Source of the DNA: CAZPAV01 sp964584755
GTDB taxonomy: Bacteria; Actinomycetota; Acidimicrobiia; Spongiisociales; UBA5794
Direction: 5' to 3'
Length of the DNA: 5,565 nt
Assembly (NCBI GenBank): GCA_964584755.1
Contig: CAZPAV010000081.1
Coordinates: 1-5,565 of the forward strand
Shown: positions 1 to 5,565 of the stretch, in pieces
Layout: every line of letters starts with the position of its first letter
Position numbering within the stretch: the first letter of the stretch is position 1
The notes under the pieces: model-generated
The model's input: the letters and a program-made list of their open reading frames with translations, nothing else
Database searches by the model: none
Told to the model about the DNA's origin: nothing
Made by a program: the position numbers and the translations under genes

Positions 1-1
1 G

Positions 2-739
2 CCCACGGCGATCTTCCTCGACGTGGGGCAGGGGGACGCGGTCCTCCTGCGCGATCCGGGCGGGGCGACGGTCCTCGTCGACGGAGGCCGGGATCCGGTG
101 CGGCTCGTCGGTGCGCTGCGGCGGTACGGCGTGCGCCGTATCGACCTGCTCGTCGCCACCCACGGCGACCTCGACCACGTCGGTGGGCTCGCCGGCATCC
201 TCGCCGCGGTGCCGGTGGGGCGGCTCTGGTACCCCGACCATCCCGATCTCGGTCCGGTCCTGGGGGAGCTGGTGGAGGAGGCCGGGCTCCGGGGCGTGCT
301 CGCGGAACGACCCCGTCCCGGACGGACCGTCACGCTGGGAGGGTTCCACATCGAGGTGCTCGGGCCGCGGCGGCGGTACCGGAAGCAGAACGACGGCTCC
401 GTGGTGCTGCTCGTCGCCGCCGGGGAGCGGACCCTCCTGCTCGCCGGTGACGTCGAGGCGGTGGCCCAGCGCGAGCTCCCGCCCCTCCATCCCGACGTGC
501 TCCTCGTCCCCCACCACGGATCGCGCACCTCGGATCTCGGGTGGCTGGCCCGCACCGCGGGGGACGTCGCCGTGGTGAGCGTCGGGCCCAACGAGTACGG
601 CCATCCCGCCCCCGAGGTGCTCGCCGTGCTGGCGGCCGCCGGCGCCACGATCCACGTCACGTGGAACGAGGGGGACGTGGCGATCCCCTTCCTGCGCGAC
701 CCGGCTCCGGTACCGGCGGGCCGGGCCGTCGACCCGTGA
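2..739 (+). CDS. comEC: ComEC/Rec2-type competence protein, C-terminal metallo-beta-lactamase domain (5' partial)
   Basis: The reading frame is open from base 2 to a TGA at 737-739, so the N-terminus lies outside the window. The visible 245 residues form one metallo-beta-lactamase-fold domain. It opens with FLDVGQGDA, the hallmark of the ComEC C-terminal domain, at the very edge of the window. The metal-binding motif THGDLDH follows at about 158-178, then LLLAGDVE near 436-459 and the PHHGSRTS motif near 509-532. In ComEC the membrane channel carries transforming single-stranded DNA across the inner membrane, and this domain is thought to act on DNA at the outer face. The channel segments would lie upstream and are not seen. 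The downstream neighbour holA fits, because comEC-holA is a conserved pair in Gram-positive bacteria. A free-standing hydrolase of the same fold cannot be fully excluded without the upstream sequence. The GTG at 23 is internal to the conserved motif, not a real start. Confidence 0.88.
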   Translation, partial: PTAIFLDVGQGDAVLLRDPGGATVLVDGGRDPVRLVGALRRYGVRRIDLLVATHGDLDHVGGLAGILAAVPVGRLWYPDHPDLGPVLGELVEEAGLRGVLAERPRPGRTVTLGGFHIEVLGPRRRYRKQNDGSVVLLVAAGERTLLLAGDVEAVAQRELPPLHPDVLLVPHHGSRTSDLGWLARTAGDVAVVSVGPNEYGHPAPEVLAVLAAAGATIHVTWNEGDVAIPFLRDPAPVPAGRAVDP

Positions 740-782
740 CGGGGCGCCTCCACTCCCTCCCGACGAGGTCGACGGCGGCGGG

Positions 783-795
783 TACCCTGGCGGCG
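783..795 (+). promoter_or_regulatory. Probable holA promoter (-10 TACCCT) with leaderless start
   Basis: TACCCT at 783-788 fits the TANNNT pattern of a -10 box and ends six bases before the GTG at 795. A transcript would therefore begin at or next to the start codon. No purine-rich ribosome binding site lies before the GTG, which agrees with leaderless translation, common in Actinobacteria. No convincing -35 hexamer is seen at the usual distance. The call rests on one short motif and its spacing. Confidence 0.45.
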
Positions 796-1766
796 TGCCC
801 GTCTTCACCGTCCTCGGACCCCGCGACGCCGGACCCGGCGAACGGGAGCGCATGCTCGACGAGGCCGCCCGCCTCCTCGGGAACGACGACCACGTGCGGG
901 TCGACGTGCCGGGACGAGGCGGTGACGGGGAGGGGGAGGGCGTGCTCCGCGAGGGCGTCCAGGCGGTGGTGCCGGCGCTCCAGAGCGGCTCCCTCTTCGG
1001 TGGTCCCCGGGCGCTGCTCGTCGTCGACGCCCAGCGCCTCCTCAAGGGCGAGGCCGAGATCGTCGCCGAGCTCGTCGGCGCCGTCGACCCCGACGAGGTC
1101 GTCGCCGTCTTCGTCGCCGAGGGTGCCGTGCCCGCGCCGCTCGGGGCGGTGCTGCGGCGCAGCGGCGAGACGATCACCGTCAAGAAGCTGCGGGAACGGG
1201 ACGCCTCGGCGTGGCTCGCCACCGCCGCCCGGGAGCGGGGCATCCGCCTCGGGGAAGGCGCCGCGGCGGTGCTGCTGCAGCGGTACGGATCGGACGTCGC
1301 CGCGCTGGGCCGGGCGCTCGACCAGCTCGCCGTGAACGGGGGAACGGTGACCGCGGCGTCGGTCCGGGGGCGGTTCCAGAACCGGCCCGACGAGCCCATG
1401 TGGCACCTCGCCGACGCCATCGTCGCCGGGGACGAGGGGGAGGCGCTGCGGCGCCTCGCCGACTTCCTCGAACACGGCCATCCCCTGGCGCTGCTCGCCT
1501 TCCTGGAGGGGGAGGTGCGGCGCCGCTCGCTCGCCGCGGTGGCTCCCGACCTCGAGACGTACGCCGCCTGGGTGGGCGGCTCCCCTCAGGCGTACCCGGT
1601 GCGCAAGGTGTGGGAGCGGAGGAACCGGACCGGCGCCGCCGGACTGCGGCGGGCCATCGGCGCCATCGCCAGGGCGGAGGCCGGCCTCAAGACCGCGCCC
1701 GAGGCGACGCATCGCGTCACGATGGAACGGCTCGTCGTGGCGCTCTCCCGGTGGCTGGGACGGTGA
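795..1766 (+). CDS. holA: DNA polymerase III subunit delta
   Basis: The product is the delta subunit of the clamp loader, which opens the beta sliding clamp so that it can be placed on primed DNA at the replication fork. The 323-residue protein has the family's layout. An N-terminal AAA+-like domain carries the segment LFGGPRALLVVDAQRL at about residues 67-82, typical of HolA, and has no Walker A motif, as expected for delta. A middle helical domain follows (LQRYGSDVAALGRALDQLA, about 161-179). The C-terminal collar domain contains WHLADAIVAGDEGEALRRL. Length is close to the usual 320-345. The GTG at 795 is chosen because it begins the conserved N-terminus and no in-frame start precedes it after the upstream stop. 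It lies 55 bp after comEC, its usual partner, and ends 7 bp from the 3' end of greA on the other strand. Confidence 0.93.
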   Translation: MPVFTVLGPRDAGPGERERMLDEAARLLGNDDHVRVDVPGRGGDGEGEGVLREGVQAVVPALQSGSLFGGPRALLVVDAQRLLKGEAEIVAELVGAVDPDEVVAVFVAEGAVPAPLGAVLRRSGETITVKKLRERDASAWLATAARERGIRLGEGAAAVLLQRYGSDVAALGRALDQLAVNGGTVTAASVRGRFQNRPDEPMWHLADAIVAGDEGEALRRLADFLEHGHPLALLAFLEGEVRRRSLAAVAPDLETYAAWVGGSPQAYPVRKVWERRNRTGAAGLRRAIGAIARAEAGLKTAPEATHRVTMERLVVALSRWLGR

Positions 1767-1773
1767 CCCGGCC

Positions 1774-2253
1774 TCAGGAGGAGAAGGGCCGCACCGCCAC
1801 GACCGTGTAGGTGAAGGTCCCGCCCGGGGCCTCGTAGGACACCTGGTCGCCCGGTCGAGCCCCGAGGAGGGCGTCGCCGAGAGGACTGTCGGGGGAGGCG
1901 ACGACGACTCCGGGGACCTTGTTCTCGGACGGTGCGACGAAGACCTCCATCTCGTCGCCGTCGTCGTCGATGATCGTCGCCACCGAGCCGATCTCCACCG
2001 CGCCGGTGTCGGGAACCTCGCGGACCTCGGCGGTGTCGAGGAGGTGGCGAAGCTTGCGGATCCGGGCCTCCATCATCCCCTGGTCGTTCTTCGCCGTGTC
2101 GTACTCGGCGTTCTCCCGCAGGTCACCGTGGTCGCGGGCCTCGGCGATACGTTGCTCGATCCGGCGACGGCCCTCGGTGGTGAGGAACTCGAGCTCGGCA
2201 CGGAGCTTCTCGTACGCGGCAGGGGTCAGCCAGGTGGTGGCCTCGTCGTTCAT
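1774..2253 (-). CDS. greA: Transcription elongation factor GreA
   Basis: GreA enters the secondary channel of RNA polymerase and stimulates cleavage of the 3' end of backtracked RNA, so stalled elongation can resume. The 159 residues match the usual length of about 158. The N-terminal coiled coil (about residues 9-80) carries the tip motif GDLRENAEYDTAKNDQG, with the acidic residues D44 and E47 in the positions that hold the catalytic magnesium in known GreA proteins. The C-terminal FKBP-like domain contains SPLGDALLGARPGD, the family signature. The ATG at 2253 is preceded, six bases away, by a strong GAGGGAG that overlaps the stop of rpsT. It therefore very likely shares a transcript with rpsT. 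It converges on holA across 7 bp. A GreB assignment is unlikely given the sequence of the C-terminal signature. Confidence 0.96.
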   Translation of the reverse strand: MNDEATTWLTPAAYEKLRAELEFLTTEGRRRIEQRIAEARDHGDLRENAEYDTAKNDQGMMEARIRKLRHLLDTAEVREVPDTGAVEIGSVATIIDDDGDEMEVFVAPSENKVPGVVVASPDSPLGDALLGARPGDQVSYEAPGGTFTYTVVAVRPFSS

Positions 2254-2259
2254 GAGCGG

Positions 2260-2266
2260 CTCCCTC
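2260..2266 (-). promoter_or_regulatory. greA ribosome binding site overlapping the rpsT stop codon
   Basis: On the minus strand the bases read TGAGGGAG followed by six bases and the greA ATG. The TGA is the stop codon of rpsT and GAGGGAG is a near-perfect Shine-Dalgarno for greA. Ribosomes ending S20 thus stop on the greA binding site, which suggests translational coupling in a two-gene transcript. It also fixes the greA start at 2253. Confidence 0.8.
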
Positions 2267-2531
2267 AGCCGAGGAGCGAACGCACCTGCCGGGTGAGCCG
2301 CGACTTGCGCCGGGCGGCCGTGCGCTTCGGGACGATCCCCTTGGCCGCGGCCATGTCGATGCGCTTCTGCGCCAGGCGGAGGAGCTCCTCGGCCCGGGTC
2401 GCGTCGCCGGCCTCGGCGGCCTCGAGGGCGTGCCTCGCCCGGGTCTTCAGCTCGGAGCGAGCCGACTTGTTGCGGAGCCGGCGGCGTTCGTTCTGCCGGT
2501 TGCGCTTGATCTGGGACGTGATGTTGGCCAT
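2265..2531 (-). CDS. rpsT: 30S ribosomal protein S20
   Basis: S20 is a primary 16S rRNA-binding protein that acts early in 30S subunit assembly. The 88-residue product is the usual size (about 87) and very basic. It begins MANITSQIKRNRQNERRR, the classical S20 N-terminus, followed by RNKSARSELKTRAR, a helical middle (ALEAAEAGDATRAEELLRLAQKR) and the conserved segment AAAKGIVPKRTAARRKSRL near the C-terminus. The ATG at 2531 has a GAGGT ten bases upstream on the same strand. The frame stays open far upstream across lepA, but the homology starts exactly at this methionine, so the extension is a high-GC artefact. rpsT lies opposite holA and lepA, the arrangement also known from Bacillus and Mycobacterium, and greA follows after 11 bp. 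Confidence 0.97.
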   Translation of the reverse strand: MANITSQIKRNRQNERRRLRNKSARSELKTRARHALEAAEAGDATRAEELLRLAQKRIDMAAAKGIVPKRTAARRKSRLTRQVRSLLG

Positions 2532-2541
2532 GCGTGAAGGG

Positions 2542-2546
2542 ACCTC
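2542..2546 (-). promoter_or_regulatory. rpsT ribosome binding site
   Basis: The minus strand reads GAGGT here, ten bases before the rpsT ATG. The site sits inside an imperfect 15-base inverted repeat (2534-2548, outer arms GTGA and TCAC), which might partly mask it. It supports the ATG at 2531 as the start. Confidence 0.55.
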
Positions 2547-2568
2547 ACGAGGGGCGGGAACCTGAGGG

Positions 2569-2577
2569 AGGATAGCA
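2569..2577 (-). promoter_or_regulatory. Probable rpsT-greA promoter, extended -10 (TGC-TATCCT)
   Basis: Read on the minus strand, the bases are TGCTATCCT: a good -10 hexamer (TATCCT, 2574 to 2569) with a TGN extension directly before it. Extended -10 promoters do not need a strong -35, and none is seen at 17 bp. Transcription would start near 2562, giving a leader of about 31 bases before rpsT. This is the only AT-containing patch in a GC-rich gap, which adds weight. Confidence 0.6.
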
Positions 2578-2594
2578 GACCGGGGGGTCAACGG

Positions 2595-2600
2595 TACAAT
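2595..2600 (+). promoter_or_regulatory. Probable lepA-hemW promoter, -10 TACAAT
   Basis: TACAAT differs from the TATAAT consensus at one base and stands out in the GC-rich gap. Transcription would start near 2607, leaving a leader of about 18 bases before the lepA ATG at 2625. The position 17 bp upstream that should hold a -35 (around 2572-2577) has no TTGACA-like sequence and falls on the opposing rpsT -10. Confidence 0.6.
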
Positions 2601-2624
2601 GCGGGTCCGCTCCCCGGATCGACG

Positions 2625-4423
<1,799 letters not shown>

Positions 4424-4427
<4 letters not shown>

Positions 4428-5565
4428 GCGGCCACCGCCTCGATCCGCTCCCGCCCGACGCTCCCCGCCTCGCCGACGACGCCGCCGCCTGGCGCGGCTG
4501 CTACGTCCACGTGCCCTTCTGCGCCCGCCGCTGCCCGTACTGCGACTTCGCCGTCGTCGCGCCCGGCGACCCCGGGTCCGCGCCCGGCCCGGCCGGGTAC
4601 CTCGCCGCCGTCGTCGCCGAGATCCGCCTCGAGGAACCGTGGGGACCGCTCGACGCGGTGAGCTTCGGCGGCGGGACCCCGTCGCGCCTCCCGGCCGCGG
4701 ACCTCGCCGCCATCCTGCGGAGGCTCGAGGACCGGTTCGGGCTCGCCCCCGCGGCCGAGGTGAGCCTCGAGGCGAACCCGGAGGACTGGAGCGACCGGTA
4801 CGGCGCCGCGCTCCTCGAGGGGGGATTCACCCGGGTGTCCTTCGGCGTCCAGTCGCTCGACGGTCGGGTCCTCGCCGACCTGGGACGCCGGCACACCCCG
4901 GAGGCGGCCCGAGCCGCGGTGCGATCGGCGCGGCGAGTCGGCTTCGGGTCCATCAACGTCGATCTCATCTTCGGGAGTCCTGCCGAGTCGAACGCCTCCT
5001 GGCGGAGGACCGTGGAGGAGGCCCTGGCCCTCGAACCGGATCACCTCTCCGGGTACGCCCTCACCGTGGAACGGGGCACCGCCCTCTCCCGTTCCGTCGC
5101 CGCCGGGGCCCCTGGCCCCGATGCCGACGTCCAGGCGGATCGCTACCGGTACCTCGCCGGCGTGGCCGCCGGCGCCGGGCTCGTCCGCTACGAGGTCTCG
5201 AACTGGGCCCGGCCCGGCCATCCCTGCCGCTACAACCTCGCCACCTGGGCCCGGGGGGAGTACGTGGCGTTCGGCCCGGGGGCGCACGACCACCGTGAGG
5301 GGGTCCGGAGCCGGAACGTGCGGCGTCTCGACGCGTACGTGGCCGCGGTGGCTGCGGGGAGACGACCTCGAGCCGGTCGCGAGCACCTCGTCGGTCTCGC
5401 CGCCGACGCCGAACGCGTCGTTCTCGGTCTCCGCCGCGCCGCCGGGGTGGTCGCCGGGGCGGCGGGGGCGCGGCTCGTCGCCTCGGCGGAGGGCCGCCGC
5501 CTGATGGCGGCGGGCCTACTCGAGCGCCGCGAGGACCGACTCGTCGTCCGCGACCCGCTCCTCAC
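4424..5565 (+). CDS. hemW: HemW-like radical SAM haem chaperone (3' partial)
   Basis: The frame starts with GTG at 4424, overlapping the lepA TGA as GTGA, and stays open for 380 codons to the window edge. It was found by reading this frame directly. The radical SAM cluster motif CARRCPYCDF gives CxxxCxxC at C33, C37 and C40. The residue after it is F42, where true coproporphyrinogen dehydrogenase HemN has a further Cys, so this is the HemW type. Other family landmarks are SFGGGTPS (80-87), EANPED (116-121), RVSFGVQSLD (137-146), NVDLIFG (178-184), YEVSNWARPGH (from 256) and GPGAH (284-288). A C-terminal winged-helix-like region with LGLRRAAG and EGRRLMAAGLLERRED follows. HemW proteins of about 375-400 residues bind haem and help deliver it to respiratory enzymes. 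The family's HNxxYW motif reads YNLATW (270-275) here. lepA-hemW is a widely conserved pair, often followed by hrcA. Many databases label such genes hemN by mistake. Confidence 0.92.

Noticed and set aside
657..1712. A 351-codon minus-strand frame opposite holA.
   Set aside because: It is antisense to a well-supported delta subunit and shows only GC-skewed composition.
1769..1791. A possible hairpin (CGGCC / GGCCG) between holA and greA as a terminator.
   Set aside because: The stem is only five bases with a 13-base loop and no following T-run on either strand.
2586..2591. TTGACC on the minus strand as a -35 box for rpsT.
   Set aside because: It lies only 11 bases from the TATCCT -10, too close for a normal promoter, and no -10 is found 17 bases from it.

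Overview
This window is a stretch of ordinary bacterial housekeeping chromosome. Base composition is very GC-rich, with codons ending almost always in G or C. The order comEC - holA - (rpsT on the opposite strand) - lepA - hemW matches the conserved block of Actinobacteria and Firmicutes. High GC, GTG starts and a probable leaderless start point to a high-GC actinobacterium. I cannot name a genus, and the closer guess of an Acidimicrobiia-like lineage is weak.

Layout. Positions 2-739 (+) hold the C-terminal metallo-beta-lactamase part of a ComEC/Rec2-type competence protein, cut by the left edge. After a 55 bp gap, holA (795-1766, +) encodes the DNA polymerase III delta subunit and appears to have its own -10 box with a leaderless GTG start. 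Facing it, only 7 bp away, is a minus-strand pair: rpsT (ribosomal protein S20, 2265-2531) followed by greA (transcript cleavage factor, 1774-2253). The greA Shine-Dalgarno overlaps the rpsT stop codon. A 93 bp gap (2532-2624) holds divergent promoters for rpsT and lepA. lepA (EF4, 2625-4427, +) is followed by hemW (4424 to the right edge, +), whose GTG start overlaps the lepA stop codon as GTGA. hemW stays open to the end of the window, and probably only a short C-terminal tail is missing.

How the genes relate. S20, GreA and EF4 all serve gene expression: 30S assembly, rescue of backtracked RNA polymerase, and translation under stress. HolA loads the replicative clamp, ComEC is a DNA-uptake channel, and HemW is a radical-SAM-related haem chaperone. 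They share a conserved neighbourhood rather than one pathway.

I found no mobile element, CRISPR array, tRNA, rRNA or defence system. There is no non-coding stretch longer than 93 bp. I see no undescribed system. The points most worth checking are the altered haem-binding motif in HemW, the mutually overlapping rpsT/lepA promoters, and the rpsT-greA coupling inside an otherwise conserved block.
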